A stretch of DNA of 38,090 bases from a virus, in IMG/VR virus record IMGVR_UViG_3300029319_007156, positions 1-38,090 of that record; one strand, given 5' to 3'. Position numbers and translations under genes: made by a program. Positions within the stretch are counted from its first letter, which is position 1, and each line of letters begins with the position of its first letter. The notes beneath the pieces are model-generated. The model worked only from the letters and a program-made list of their open reading frames with translations, did not search any database and had not been told where the DNA came from. Below, piece after piece: positions 15,114-24,257 of the stretch.

Positions 15114-16158
15114 ATGTGTCAGGGTCCTCCGGTATGTGTTTCTCACTTACCCAAAATATAGCTCTCATCTTTGTCTTACCCACGTTCTCTATATTATGAG
15201 TATAAAATATTGGCATATCAATAAATTGTATTTCATCACCTGATACTTCGTATTCGATGATATCATCCGAGTCTATCTTTCTCAATCGTATTACAGCCTC
15301 ACCATCAAGAACACAAAATCGTTCAAACTTTCGTGTATGAAAATGTTGACCACGTATGTATCCTGGATTAGTAAATGATGTAAACACTAATCCTTCACTC
15401 ATATCAACATTAACAAGTTCAGCCAAATCACCTCTATCATCTGAGTGAGTTATAGTAGGAAACAATCTGTCTTCGTGATTCATATATGACCTAAAAGTAT
15501 TGAATAAATGTTTCTTAAAGTTTGTATCTAAATTAGGTATCTTACCTCCAAAGCCATATTGTGCTTTATAGCCTTTCAACATTTCTAATACTTCTGTTAC
15601 TTTTATAAACTCGTGTGGTAAAGGACTAATCGTGTCTGTCTCTATTTGTTCTATGAACATTTTAACCACATCTGTAACAAAGGTCAACTGAACAATATTG
15701 TCTACCATTACTTCAGGTTCTTCATCATTACATAACTTATGACAGAAAGTAGCCACAAATGAATTGTAATTAGGTTTACAGAATGGACCGAACACATTTG
15801 GTATTCTTATTGACCTGTGTAATGGATTAGCCCCTCTCAGCATCTCTTCACATTCTCTTTTTGAGGCTCCATAAAGATTGTCCTCTTCAGCCTGAAGTGA
15901 TGATGCAAATAATATTTTTGTATCTTCTGCAATACTTTCAAGTAAATAAGCTGTTAGCCTTATGTTTGTTTCATAGATTTCATTTTCATCGCCTCTGTTC
16001 ATACCTGCTAAATGAATGACCCAATCACATTCTTTTATTCTAACATCCATGCCAAAGTCTTTGTCAAGTTTTATCACATCGTGGTCTGTGGCATACTTCA
16101 AATATGTATAAGTGTGATAGCCTATAAAACCATCACCACCTGTTATACCGATAATCAT
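15097..16158 (-). CDS. CapF/FnlB/WbjC-like bifunctional reductase-epimerase
   Basis: Protein of 353 residues. The N-terminal SDR domain has GGDGFIG (7-13) for NAD(P) and the catalytic Y96-G-A-S-K100. From about 235 a cupin domain follows, with H272-F-H274 in RGQHFHTRK as metal ligands. This two-domain order is characteristic of CapF/WbjC, which act in UDP-L-FucNAc synthesis after CapE, C-3 epimerising and reducing the 4-keto sugar. The CapE-like gene is directly upstream with an ATGA overlap, which strengthens the assignment. The final 2-epimerase (CapG/FnlC) is not in the window. Confidence 0.88.
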   Translation of the reverse strand: MIIGITGGDGFIGYHTYTYLKYATDHDVIKLDKDFGMDVRIKECDWVIHLAGMNRGDENEIYETNIRLTAYLLESIAEDTKILFASSLQAEEDNLYGASKRECEEMLRGANPLHRSIRIPNVFGPFCKPNYNSFVATFCHKLCNDEEPEVMVDNIVQLTFVTDVVKMFIEQIETDTISPLPHEFIKVTEVLEMLKGYKAQYGFGGKIPNLDTNFKKHLFNTFRSYMNHEDRLFPTITHSDDRGDLAELVNVDMSEGLVFTSFTNPGYIRGQHFHTRKFERFCVLDGEAVIRLRKIDSDDIIEYEVSGDEIQFIDMPIFYTHNIENVGKTKMRAIFWVSEKHIPEDPDTYAEPV

Positions 16159-17117
16159 AATAGAACTCCATTGTCAATTAAAAATTGTAAACACTCTGAT
16201 TGTGGCATCAGAGAATCTTTTGAATTATATGACCATCCATCAAATGGTCTTACTTGTTCGTGACCTATGAGATAACCATAGCTACATTCTTTTGTACGTG
16301 TCCACTCTTCAGCTGATATCATCTCCTCGTGAAGTTTCTCACCCTCCCTAATACCTATTTCTTTTAAATCTATTATCATCTCAGGTCTCATCTCATCAAT
16401 TATAGTTTGTGCTAAATCTGTAATCTTGAGTGACTTGACTTTAGGTATGGCAATCTTACCATGTGCGCTATCGTCATTAAAGGCATTATCAATCAACTCA
16501 ACTGCCGTGTCCAAAGACAATAAAAATCTTGTCATTTTAAAATCAGTAATAGGTAGATGAGTTACCTCATCACTAAGTAATAAATTTTTGAAAAATGGAA
16601 TAACTGAACCTGTTGACTCCAACACATTTCCATATCTAACCATCTTGACTCTTAAAGACATATCATTATGTACGTTAGCCATATTCATATAAAGTTGTTC
16701 ACTAATTGATTTACACATCCCATATACATTGATAGGTTTACAGGCTTTATCTGTTGAAACAAATATCAGATTGTCACATAGTGCATATTCTTCCATAGCC
16801 TCAATCACATTTTGATGACCTAATATATTTGTCTTTACGCTTTCAAAAGGATTCTCCTCACAAAAGTGAACGTGTTTTAGAGCGGCCGCGTTGATTACTA
16901 CCGTAGGACTATACCTTATCAAGGCAGTTCTTATTGCAGCTTTATCTCTTATGTCACCCACAACATATTTCACATTAGGATATTCACTCCTCATATGGAA
17001 GTGTTTATGTTCGTCTCTTGATAAAACTATAATTTCATTGTCATCATAATATTTCTTGACCAAAGATTTACCTAAGGCTCCTGTGCCTCCTAATATTAAG
17101 ATTGATTCTTGATACAT
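16155..17117 (-). CDS. CapE/FnlA-like UDP-GlcNAc 4,6-dehydratase (5-epimerase)
   Basis: Protein of 320 residues of the extended SDR family. Nucleotide-binding GGTGALG at 10-16, substrate-family motif INAAALKHV, FVSTDKA, and the catalytic-type Y132-G-M-C-K136. The family includes PseB and CapE; the CapF-like partner immediately downstream favours CapE, which makes a 4-keto-6-deoxy sugar from UDP-GlcNAc. It starts at ATG 17117 with AAGGAG just upstream. A late-promoter-like TATAAATA lies at 17138-17131 inside the upstream gene, but such octamers are expected by chance here. Confidence 0.88.
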   Translation of the reverse strand: MYQESILILGGTGALGKSLVKKYYDDNEIIVLSRDEHKHFHMRSEYPNVKYVVGDIRDKAAIRTALIRYSPTVVINAAALKHVHFCEENPFESVKTNILGHQNVIEAMEEYALCDNLIFVSTDKACKPINVYGMCKSISEQLYMNMANVHNDMSLRVKMVRYGNVLESTGSVIPFFKNLLLSDEVTHLPITDFKMTRFLLSLDTAVELIDNAFNDDSAHGKIAIPKVKSLKITDLAQTIIDEMRPEMIIDLKEIGIREGEKLHEEMISAEEWTRTKECSYGYLIGHEQVRPFDGWSYNSKDSLMPQSECLQFLIDNGVLL

Positions 17118-18610
17118 ATCTTACTCCTTGTATTTATACCTTCACCATCTTGTAGACTCCAAGTCCACCCGTGACCTAAACAGGTTAGCTCTTTACCATC
17201 TTCACTAACTTTTCCGTGATGTTTTAAATCATAATATTGATGTGGACAATATCTTTGAACTTCACAACCATTTAGATTAAAGGTCTCATCTAATATTGAG
17301 GTATCTTCTACTGAATCTTTAATTCTGTTTAATTTATCAATTTGAAGATTTCTAAAAAATCCTACTATCATTGGATTATACTTATCAGGACTTCTTTCAA
17401 AAGTACATCTCATACTCAGGAAAGCCTCTTCCCAATCTGTAATATTATCTTCTTGTATTTCTATAAATACACGTGAAGGCATCGTAATTACATAAAACAT
17501 TTTTGTTGTGTTTAAACGTTCTTCTACAATTACTCCATTCTTAAAATCAAATCTAAAAGAATCATAACCTTGAACTTGTAAATATAGTTTTTCAACTATG
17601 TGTTTTTTCAACCAAGTAGATTCTTTCATTATATTATTCATTTTTGATAAAAACATAATTTTCGCCATCTCGTACAAATCTCTATCACCTAAGATATTGT
17701 AAGTATTTAGTTTTTTGTTTTCATAAACAAATCTTTCTTTATCAGGGCCTTCAGGTCTATCTTCAATTGTATCAAACGTAAATGTATCTCCTGGTAAAAC
17801 TCTAAAAATAGAATCATCTTCATCAAATTCTTTGACTTGCCAATGGTCGTGAAATACACTTGCGTTGTCTCCATAATGATTCAAGTGAGTCATATGCTCA
17901 TCTAATATAATAGGAGGTCCTGCAGTAACAATTGATTTCTTAACATCCAACTCTTCTTTTATTTTCATAAATCTTTCAATTGTTCTGTCCCTATGTAAGT
18001 CACATTTTTCCTTCTTTACCGACATATCATAATCATATGAGTTTGGATGATAACTTGCTCCTGAGGCTTGACACGCCATCATATCAATACCACATTGAAA
18101 ACTTGGTAAGTAAGTATCTATCCATTCTTTATGTTCGGGTAAAATCTTTGAATCATTTATATTTAAAAAACTCTGATGATTATCAATAACCAATAATGCT
18201 GAATCTTCTCTTTCTCTATCAATCGTTTCACAAACAAAAGTTCTAAAAAAAGTTTCTCCCTGTTTTACACCATGATAACCTTGTTCTATAAACTTTTCAG
18301 CTCCTATGTCAATAAATCTTTGATGTAAATCAGCATATTTATAATCAGGTAATATTACTTTTAAATCAGGTCTTTCAGTAAACAACTTTTCTAAATATAC
18401 CTCATCAAAGTGGTCTCTGTGAACGTGTGAAACAAAGAGGTGTGTTACTTCGTCTTCAATCATTTTCCAATCTACTGATTCTTCATTAGGAGGATAGACA
18501 TACCACGATTTAAAAAAAGCAGGATTACTATGTAACCAAGGGTCACATAAAATTTTACAATCTCTCGTTTCTATAAAAAGTCCTGCGTGTCCTGTATAAG
18601 TTATTTTCAT
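17096..18610 (-). CDS. Metallo-beta-lactamase-fold plus C-terminal Rieske protein (CMAH-like)
   Basis: Using ATG 18610 (ATGA overlap), 504 residues. The N-terminal domain has the MBL motif H62-x-H64-x-D66-H67 (SHVHRDHFDE) and the UlaG-like opening ITYTGHAGLFIET. The C-terminus has a Rieske 2Fe-2S signature, C455-x-H457 and C477-x2-H480. Vertebrate CMP-Neu5Ac hydroxylase carries both modules but with Rieske first, so the order here is reversed. A sugar or sugar-nucleotide mono-oxygenase is the natural guess; the substrate is unknown. Electron-transfer partners are not visible in the window. Confidence 0.82.
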   Translation of the reverse strand: MKITYTGHAGLFIETRDCKILCDPWLHSNPAFFKSWYVYPPNEESVDWKMIEDEVTHLFVSHVHRDHFDEVYLEKLFTERPDLKVILPDYKYADLHQRFIDIGAEKFIEQGYHGVKQGETFFRTFVCETIDREREDSALLVIDNHQSFLNINDSKILPEHKEWIDTYLPSFQCGIDMMACQASGASYHPNSYDYDMSVKKEKCDLHRDRTIERFMKIKEELDVKKSIVTAGPPIILDEHMTHLNHYGDNASVFHDHWQVKEFDEDDSIFRVLPGDTFTFDTIEDRPEGPDKERFVYENKKLNTYNILGDRDLYEMAKIMFLSKMNNIMKESTWLKKHIVEKLYLQVQGYDSFRFDFKNGVIVEERLNTTKMFYVITMPSRVFIEIQEDNITDWEEAFLSMRCTFERSPDKYNPMIVGFFRNLQIDKLNRIKDSVEDTSILDETFNLNGCEVQRYCPHQYYDLKHHGKVSEDGKELTCLGHGWTWSLQDGEGINTRSKICIKNQS

Positions 18611-19521
18611 ACGTATGTACACCCTGCTACATAGTTACCACTTTTATATGGCCTCTCTCTACGTTTACCATCAAGTTCTTTACCATGTATAGGACCAAAG
18701 TGAGTGTTACCCAAAATGTATGTATCTGAATACCTCGCAGTCCACAAGTTCATACCTGATTCGTTGCCAAGATTTACAAGTGCCTTAGTCTTTAACATTT
18801 GTTGTTGTCGTATTGTTAGACCCATATCTTTTATCAATACAGGGTCTTTAATAAAATTAAAAGATGTTTGTTCTATTGGGTTTTCACTATAGACTAACCA
18901 TCTATCTACCTTGTCTTGATATTTTTCCCATATTGATATCAAACTATCCGCCTGAGCCGTCTTGTCAAAAGTTGAAGTCATACAAATGTAACCATACCTA
19001 TCGAAGTCCTGTTTCTCAAACCAATATCTCTCTCCATCAGTAGGATAAAATTCAGGGTCTACATCATCTGTGTTCACACACCAAAAGTCCATCATTTGTT
19101 TTAGTAGAGGAACTCTATCTTCATCAGGGTCAAATATTTTATAATGGTCGTGAAATATTTCTTTCTGATACGAATCAACAAAATCATCTACGTGTGGATT
19201 GTTTTTAAATATCATTTCAGGAACCATTGAAGCGTCAAAAGTACCATACCCCCAATTTTGTAACATATTACCATATATCTTTTTCATTAATTTTTGTGAA
19301 GGGACATATACTTTACAATCAGGATATTTTTCTTTCAAAAGTCTCGGCATCGCTGATAATAATATCCAATCACCTATACCATGACACGTTCTCATAACCA
19401 TAAATTCTTTATCTTCTACATACTCATCAGGTATGTACATAGGAGACTTTTTAGAAAAGCCTAATTCTTCAGCCTGTAAAGAATATAAAGTGTCGTTGTG
19501 AATTCTAAAAAAGACTTTCAA
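18607..19521 (-). CDS. GT9/heptosyltransferase-like GT-B glycosyltransferase
   Basis: Protein of 304 residues starting at TTG 19521, overlapping the previous stop by 17 bases. The motif CHGIGDWILLSAMPRLLKEK near 51-69 followed by CKVYV matches the G-D-x-x-x-x-x-P-x-l-r pattern of ADP-heptose:LPS transferases (GT9). Its C-terminal half (VNLGNESGMNLWTARY) resembles the donor-binding G-N-E-S-G region. It probably adds a sugar to an envelope glycan; donor unknown. Confidence 0.7.
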   Translation of the reverse strand: MKVFFRIHNDTLYSLQAEELGFSKKSPMYIPDEYVEDKEFMVMRTCHGIGDWILLSAMPRLLKEKYPDCKVYVPSQKLMKKIYGNMLQNWGYGTFDASMVPEMIFKNNPHVDDFVDSYQKEIFHDHYKIFDPDEDRVPLLKQMMDFWCVNTDDVDPEFYPTDGERYWFEKQDFDRYGYICMTSTFDKTAQADSLISIWEKYQDKVDRWLVYSENPIEQTSFNFIKDPVLIKDMGLTIRQQQMLKTKALVNLGNESGMNLWTARYSDTYILGNTHFGPIHGKELDGKRRERPYKSGNYVAGCTYV

Positions 19522-20443
19522 AGATTCTACCCATATGTTTTATGAAGGCTTGTTCACTATAATATAAATCGTATCTTTGTGTCATAGTCTTAACACACAA
19601 GTCATAGAATTTGTCATCTTTTAACTTTTCAGCTACTTCTTTAGCCGATTCTATATCACCTGGTTCTACCGTTGTCAAGGGATGTAATAGTCTTTGTGTG
19701 TTTACATTTGAGTATCCAATACAAGGTGTACCGTGAAAGGCGTGATTAAGATTAAATGTTCCTGCACTCGGTGTGCCAAGTTGAACACCAGCATTGAATT
19801 GTGATAAGTAACTCATCCATTCTTTCCACAATAACCATGGAGTATGAGTGATTGGCATTTGTTTCTCAAGTTCAGGCATTCTACCTGTTGAAGGAGCGTG
19901 TATATTATCAGTAAGTTGAGAGGCTACAATGTAACTATCAAACCCACCATAGGCCCAAACAAAATTACCTCCTAAGATTACTGCATCACCCCATTCACTT
20001 TTACCGACAAGGTCATCTGTAATCATTAGTGATGGCATCACGTCAGCTCTTTTACCTGAAAGACCTTGATAGTAAATGACATCACAATCATTATGACATA
20101 AGATGACATCCATTTCTACTATAAAATTATAGTACCACACTTGCCAATCAACAGGGTCATCTTGCCAATAATTGTAATAAGACTCTTGCATCATCAGAAC
20201 TTTTTTACATACTCTTTTATAGTGTTGTAACAACTCTTCGCCTCTGTCAACAAGAGCTTGTTTAGACTTTGGCATAATCATTATACCAATATCATACGTG
20301 TTATCAGGCAACTGCCACAACTTAGGTATAGGATGATGAGTAGCCTCTAAGGCAATCTGCCAAGCAATATCAGTTCTTGCATTAGGATGATTTCTTGGTA
20401 CTTTACCCTCGTGTCCTGCCTCAGTAAAAAATCCTATTTTCAC
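19505..20443 (-). CDS. Putative GT-B glycosyltransferase
   Basis: Protein of 312 residues with a GTG start overlapping the deacetylase stop (GTGA). The N-terminal MKIGFFTEAGHEGKV is a glycine-rich first strand, and the C-terminal part has VQLGTPSAGTFNLNHAFHGTPCIG followed by a block spaced like the donor-binding half of GT-B enzymes (GT4-type E/S-x-x-x-x-x-E replaced by variants). No exact family is recognised. It sits between two other glycan genes, supporting a transferase role. Confidence 0.6.
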   Translation of the reverse strand: MKIGFFTEAGHEGKVPRNHPNARTDIAWQIALEATHHPIPKLWQLPDNTYDIGIMIMPKSKQALVDRGEELLQHYKRVCKKVLMMQESYYNYWQDDPVDWQVWYYNFIVEMDVILCHNDCDVIYYQGLSGKRADVMPSLMITDDLVGKSEWGDAVILGGNFVWAYGGFDSYIVASQLTDNIHAPSTGRMPELEKQMPITHTPWLLWKEWMSYLSQFNAGVQLGTPSAGTFNLNHAFHGTPCIGYSNVNTQRLLHPLTTVEPGDIESAKEVAEKLKDDKFYDLCVKTMTQRYDLYYSEQAFIKHMGRIFESLF

Positions 20444-21063
20444 GAAAAACTCTCCACGATTCTATATGATTCTACAACATCAACGCCACGTTTACTCGCC
20501 TGATAATTAGAATGAAAATTGTCTATCGCCTTATTTTTAAAATATGGAGCGTGTTGTTGTGATGTAAATAATTTTAACATTTTCTTTTTATCTTTTAATG
20601 TTTTACTATTAAGAGATACAAAATGATTAGGTATCCAAGTATTCAATGCACTCGGTGTTCTGTATTCTATCAAGTTCATAGGCTTTCGTCTACAAAGAGC
20701 TGGACCTATATTGTTTACCATTCTATGTTCAAAGTGACTATCAAGTTGAGGTGTTGTAAATATTGTACTCATCATTTTATACATTCTACTTTCAACAAAA
20801 TCTACCATAGCGTCTTCGGATTGGTCTCTAACAAATCCATCTTTGACCTCACCAACAACATTAGGTAAAAGTTCCCATACACTTTCGTTCTCACCACGTC
20901 TGTCACTTTCTGTTGTTGACTTATCAAAGTCACCTCCACCACTCAATACTATGATTCTAAAATGTGTATCAGTAAACTTTAAAAAAGTACCTAACATCCC
21001 ATATTCAATATCATCGGGATGAGCTCCTATAACTATAGCGTGTGTACTATTAAGAAATTTCAT
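20440..21063 (-). CDS. PIG-L/LmbE-family N-deacetylase
   Basis: Protein of 207 residues. The zinc motif A-H15-P-D17-D18 (VIGAHPDDIEYG) and the distal H110-x2-H113 (DSHFEHR) are the hallmarks of the LmbE/PIG-L family, which removes N-acetyl groups from amino sugars or similar compounds. The catalytic Asp and zinc ligands are intact. Its start overlaps the acyltransferase stop by 14 bases; the pairing of an acyltransferase with a deacetylase would allow one acyl group to be exchanged for another on an amino sugar. Confidence 0.85.
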   Translation of the reverse strand: MKFLNSTHAIVIGAHPDDIEYGMLGTFLKFTDTHFRIIVLSGGGDFDKSTTESDRRGENESVWELLPNVVGEVKDGFVRDQSEDAMVDFVESRMYKMMSTIFTTPQLDSHFEHRMVNNIGPALCRRKPMNLIEYRTPSALNTWIPNHFVSLNSKTLKDKKKMLKLFTSQQHAPYFKNKAIDNFHSNYQASKRGVDVVESYRIVESFS

Positions 21064-21937
21064 ACTTTTCTTGTTTATATGGTAACTCTATAGATTGGAA
21101 TGGTTTGTCTGTATAAATTTTTATCCCGTGTCTTCTCAAAAAATCTCGTAAATCTTCTGTTAAAGGCGATGTTTCATCAGAACAAGTTTTGTCTATGACA
21201 TTTAACCAAGTGAAGTTTTCACCTTCAATCAAGGTTATCACTCCATTGTTATACGACATAGTAAACCTATCCCTACCCTTAAATTTAATATGATTTTGCC
21301 AAGAAGTCAAGATATTTTTCATCTTTTCTGTAACATCAACATCGTGTGGATACATATTTTCTCTGATGACTTTACAAGGTTGACCTGCAGCAAGTGAGCC
21401 TTCAGGTATACTTTTATTGATGAGTGAATTAATTCCTATTACACAATTATCACCTATCTCTACGTTAGGTAGTACGATACACCTTGCAGGCAACCATACA
21501 TTTTTACCTATCGTCACAGGACCAAAGTCGTCAGGAAAACCTTCTAAAACATTTAACCAGGCTCCGTGAGTCCATATCATTACTTCAGAACCTATACCAC
21601 AATTGTCTCCTATTTTTACAGGACTATTAGGATTGATTACCACGTGGTCAAAAATACCAACGTTGTCTCCAATGTCAACCGTTGAAAACTCACTACGATT
21701 TCCTCCACGTCCTATTTCAACGTCATTCATACAATATAAATTTTCACCTATTGTCAATCGTCTACATTCTGCCTTGAAGTTTTTATCTATACGTGACATT
21801 TTACCTATAGTCAAACTTTGACCATTGAATTTAAAGTTTTCACCAATGACTACATTAGGTCCTATGTTGACCGACTCAGCAAGTATTTCACAACCTTTAC
21901 CAATCTTTGCTGTTGCGTGTATATTAAAGTTCTCCAT
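21050..21937 (-). CDS. Hexapeptide-repeat (LbH) acyltransferase
   Basis: I use ATG 21937, which has GAGGAG 7 bases upstream; a start 12 bases earlier is also open. The 295-residue protein shows repeats of the I-G-x-N-x-x hexapeptide type through about residue 180 (VNIGPNVVIGENFKF, MSRIDKN, VEIGDNCVIGINSLI), forming a left-handed beta-helix as in O- and N-acyltransferases of the XAT class. The C-terminal 100 residues are unassigned. It probably transfers an acetyl or similar group from acyl-CoA to a sugar. Overlaps the previous gene by 14 bases. Confidence 0.85.
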   Translation of the reverse strand: MENFNIHATAKIGKGCEILAESVNIGPNVVIGENFKFNGQSLTIGKMSRIDKNFKAECRRLTIGENLYCMNDVEIGRGGNRSEFSTVDIGDNVGIFDHVVINPNSPVKIGDNCGIGSEVMIWTHGAWLNVLEGFPDDFGPVTIGKNVWLPARCIVLPNVEIGDNCVIGINSLINKSIPEGSLAAGQPCKVIRENMYPHDVDVTEKMKNILTSWQNHIKFKGRDRFTMSYNNGVITLIEGENFTWLNVIDKTCSDETSPLTEDLRDFLRRHGIKIYTDKPFQSIELPYKQEKYEIS

Positions 21938-22724
21938 ATAACTCCTCATACGTTCTTTTTATCCAATAATGTGAATCTCTACCCATACCATTCTGTGGTA
22001 TAGCATTGAAATGATACACATATCCATTTTTTAGAAAGTGTAATTCGTCTGTCCACCATTGTCTTTCGTCATAATATAATAAATTCTTACGTGCCAAATC
22101 TTGTAGATTAAAACAATTAGGTAATATGTGTAGACCTGGATGGTCACCATCATTCTCGTATTCTCTAAAAAAGTTTATACAAGTTTGGTCACACGAGTTC
22201 CATTTACCAAATACTTGTAATAATCTTTCTTGATTTTTAAAGTACCAATCTCGTAAACTTTTCAAATAGTTTTTATGTTTTCCTGTAAATATTTGAAATC
22301 CACCATTGACATATAAATGTGTTTTAAATGAAGGTTGATTAAAGAAAGCAGGACCATATTGAGAAATACTTTTATTTACCCACTCATAATCACCATCATT
22401 TGCTACAGCCATATAGTCATATTCACTATTTGCTGTAAAGAAATTAGGACACTCAGGGTGTACGATGGTATCAGAATCAACCACTAATACTTGTTCGTAA
22501 TTTATTTCATTATGTTCAAGTATGTCTAAGACGTAATAACGTTGCCATACAATAGGCATCTGTTTAGGGTCTGTTACAGGCTCTTCTAATAAAAATACTT
22601 CACAATCATTCTTTTCTGCAAAGTGTTTCCAAGAGGCTATTGAATATTTATACGAGTCGCTACGACCATTACCCAAATCAATGCTGGGTATGAATATTAT
22701 ATTTTTACCTATTTTGTTTGCCAT
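21924..22724 (-). CDS. GT-A fold glycosyltransferase (DxD type)
   Basis: Protein of 266 residues. It contains VLVVDSDTIVHPEC near 98-111, the D-S-D metal site, and YVNGGFQIFTGKHKNYL, the substrate-side pattern of galactosyl- or glucosyltransferase-like families. The C-terminal LHFLKNGYVYHFNAIPQNG has a histidine typical of the metal-binding end of GT8-like enzymes. It overlaps the NTase-like gene by 16 bases. Confidence 0.72.
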   Translation of the reverse strand: MANKIGKNIIFIPSIDLGNGRSDSYKYSIASWKHFAEKNDCEVFLLEEPVTDPKQMPIVWQRYYVLDILEHNEINYEQVLVVDSDTIVHPECPNFFTANSEYDYMAVANDGDYEWVNKSISQYGPAFFNQPSFKTHLYVNGGFQIFTGKHKNYLKSLRDWYFKNQERLLQVFGKWNSCDQTCINFFREYENDGDHPGLHILPNCFNLQDLARKNLLYYDERQWWTDELHFLKNGYVYHFNAIPQNGMGRDSHYWIKRTYEELYGEL

Positions 22725-23632
22725 TTGTCCATAGTCAATTCATCAAAAGGATAACCTTGATATCCTTTACGTTCAAGAAATGTATTTATACCCTTCCAAT
22801 CTGAAAGGTCTCTTTCTGTAACTTTATTTTTTCTGTCAAAGTAAAATCTTGGTTCAAGAAACTTATAACCATCAACTGAAAAGGTATAATTGTGAATTAA
22901 ATCGTCATCATCTGTAACGCCATTGACCATAAACTTATCATAATTTTTAGGAAATATTTCAACAACATTATCTATTTTAGCGTGTCCATCTCCTATTGCC
23001 AAATCTTTTCTCAATCTTGATGTTATGATAATATCTAAATCATCATTTTGCCTTATACCCATTAGTGTTAATATGGCTGATTGAGTCAAACAATATTGTG
23101 ATATAGGTAACCTTGCTAACTTTTCTAAATGCCTAAAGTTCCACATTGGGTTCTTCATTATTTTACTTTGCCTCATATAAAATGGTATGTAACTTTCACC
23201 TCTTATTAGTCTACCAATCATAGCGACTCCTCGGTGGTAACCATGTTTAATATATCTCTCATCAAAGTCTACAGGATTTTCTTTTAAGGCAATGGCTATT
23301 TGTCTATCTGTCATTTTAGATAAGGACTCATAGTATTCTTTAGTCATATTTTCCCAACCTCTTTCGTGATGGTCAGCTACATTATGTCTAAAGCCTGCCA
23401 TCATAGCATTATAATATTGCCAATTCTTAGGTGTTAATGTTTTCTCAACTTTTTTAATATTTTCTTCTGAACTAAAAAACTTTATTACATCTTTTACTTT
23501 TAATAAAGTGTTATTTTGTTTTATTATTTCTTTACCCCCACCGCCTTGAGCTAACTCCATTTCTAAAAAGTAATCAAGGCTTATTGGTGCATATGTATTT
23601 TCTTCATTATGTTTTGGTGGCCATACGAACAT
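22709..23632 (-). CDS. Unrecognised protein with nucleotidyltransferase-like patch
   Basis: Protein of 307 residues. A patch near the middle, QSAILTLMGIRQNDDLDIII, resembles the nucleotidyltransferase fold (G then D-x-D), and earlier HGYHRGVAMIGRLIRG is a notable basic/histidine motif seen in some ATP- or sugar-binding proteins. It could transfer a nucleotide to a sugar or alcohol, or be a capsule-modification protein. The start is ATG with GAGG upstream; it overlaps the GT2 gene by 26 bases. The assignment is weak. Confidence 0.5.
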   Translation of the reverse strand: MFVWPPKHNEENTYAPISLDYFLEMELAQGGGGKEIIKQNNTLLKVKDVIKFFSSEENIKKVEKTLTPKNWQYYNAMMAGFRHNVADHHERGWENMTKEYYESLSKMTDRQIAIALKENPVDFDERYIKHGYHRGVAMIGRLIRGESYIPFYMRQSKIMKNPMWNFRHLEKLARLPISQYCLTQSAILTLMGIRQNDDLDIIITSRLRKDLAIGDGHAKIDNVVEIFPKNYDKFMVNGVTDDDDLIHNYTFSVDGYKFLEPRFYFDRKNKVTERDLSDWKGINTFLERKGYQGYPFDELTMDKWQTK

Positions 23633-24257
23633 TTTCTATAACCTCTTCGTAAAAATTATTTTGTGTTTTTTGTTTATCTATTGTTTTATGATGATATAAA
23701 GCAAACATTTCGTCCCAAGGTAAATTAGTACTCGTTTTAGCACCTACTACAAGTTCGTGTACAGGTCTTACCCATTGTATCGTTTCAATGTTTTTATAAA
23801 TTCTTGCCTGTGGGTCAGGCCAATTTATCCAACCTCTCTCATCAACTCTCCATCTAAAATTCTTTGCATCATCTTCTGTCATACCATCAACCGTATTGAC
23901 TCTCGGTACCCAAAACAACTCGACATTTTCATTGTTCATCAATATGGCTTTGATGTTAATCAATAAGTCTTCATTGGGTATTTCGTCTGCATCTAAGTTA
24001 AAAATATACGGCTTTTTACATATACTATTCAAGTAATTTTTTTGACTTGCAAAGTCCTTATTCAAAGCTCTCTGTTCAAAGGTATTTACTAATCCTGAAT
24101 CAACGTGACCTTGTATCATTTCAACGTGTGAATCATAACTGAAGTCGTCAAGAATTACTATTTCATCGTCATCAGGGTCTTTAAAATTAGATAAAAATTT
24201 AAGTAACTTGTCAAGTTCCCAAGTCTCATTGTGACTTGTTATAGCGTAACTAATCAC
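23607..24257 (-). CDS. Small GT2 glycosyltransferase (WaaE-like)
   Basis: Protein of 216 residues with GTG start, GTGA overlap. Motifs of GT2 are present: MISYAITSHNETWELDKLL, VILDDFSYDSHV and IFNLDADEIPN (DxD-like), with Q-K-N-Y-L-N-S near 69-75 as in LPS core beta-1,4-glucosyltransferase WaaE/KdtX-type enzymes. It probably glycosylates a lipid-linked or LPS-core acceptor on the cytoplasmic face of the inner membrane. Confidence 0.85.
   Translation of the reverse strand: MISYAITSHNETWELDKLLKFLSNFKDPDDDEIVILDDFSYDSHVEMIQGHVDSGLVNTFEQRALNKDFASQKNYLNSICKKPYIFNLDADEIPNEDLLINIKAILMNNENVELFWVPRVNTVDGMTEDDAKNFRWRVDERGWINWPDPQARIYKNIETIQWVRPVHELVVGAKTSTNLPWDEMFALYHHKTIDKQKTQNNFYEEVIENVRMATKT

Noticed and set aside
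17131-17138. Minus-strand TATAAATA octamers at 17131-17138, 22782-22792 and 2263-2270 as late promoters
   Set aside because: They lie inside coding sequence, and at about two-thirds A+T roughly six such octamers per strand are expected by chance in 38 kb.
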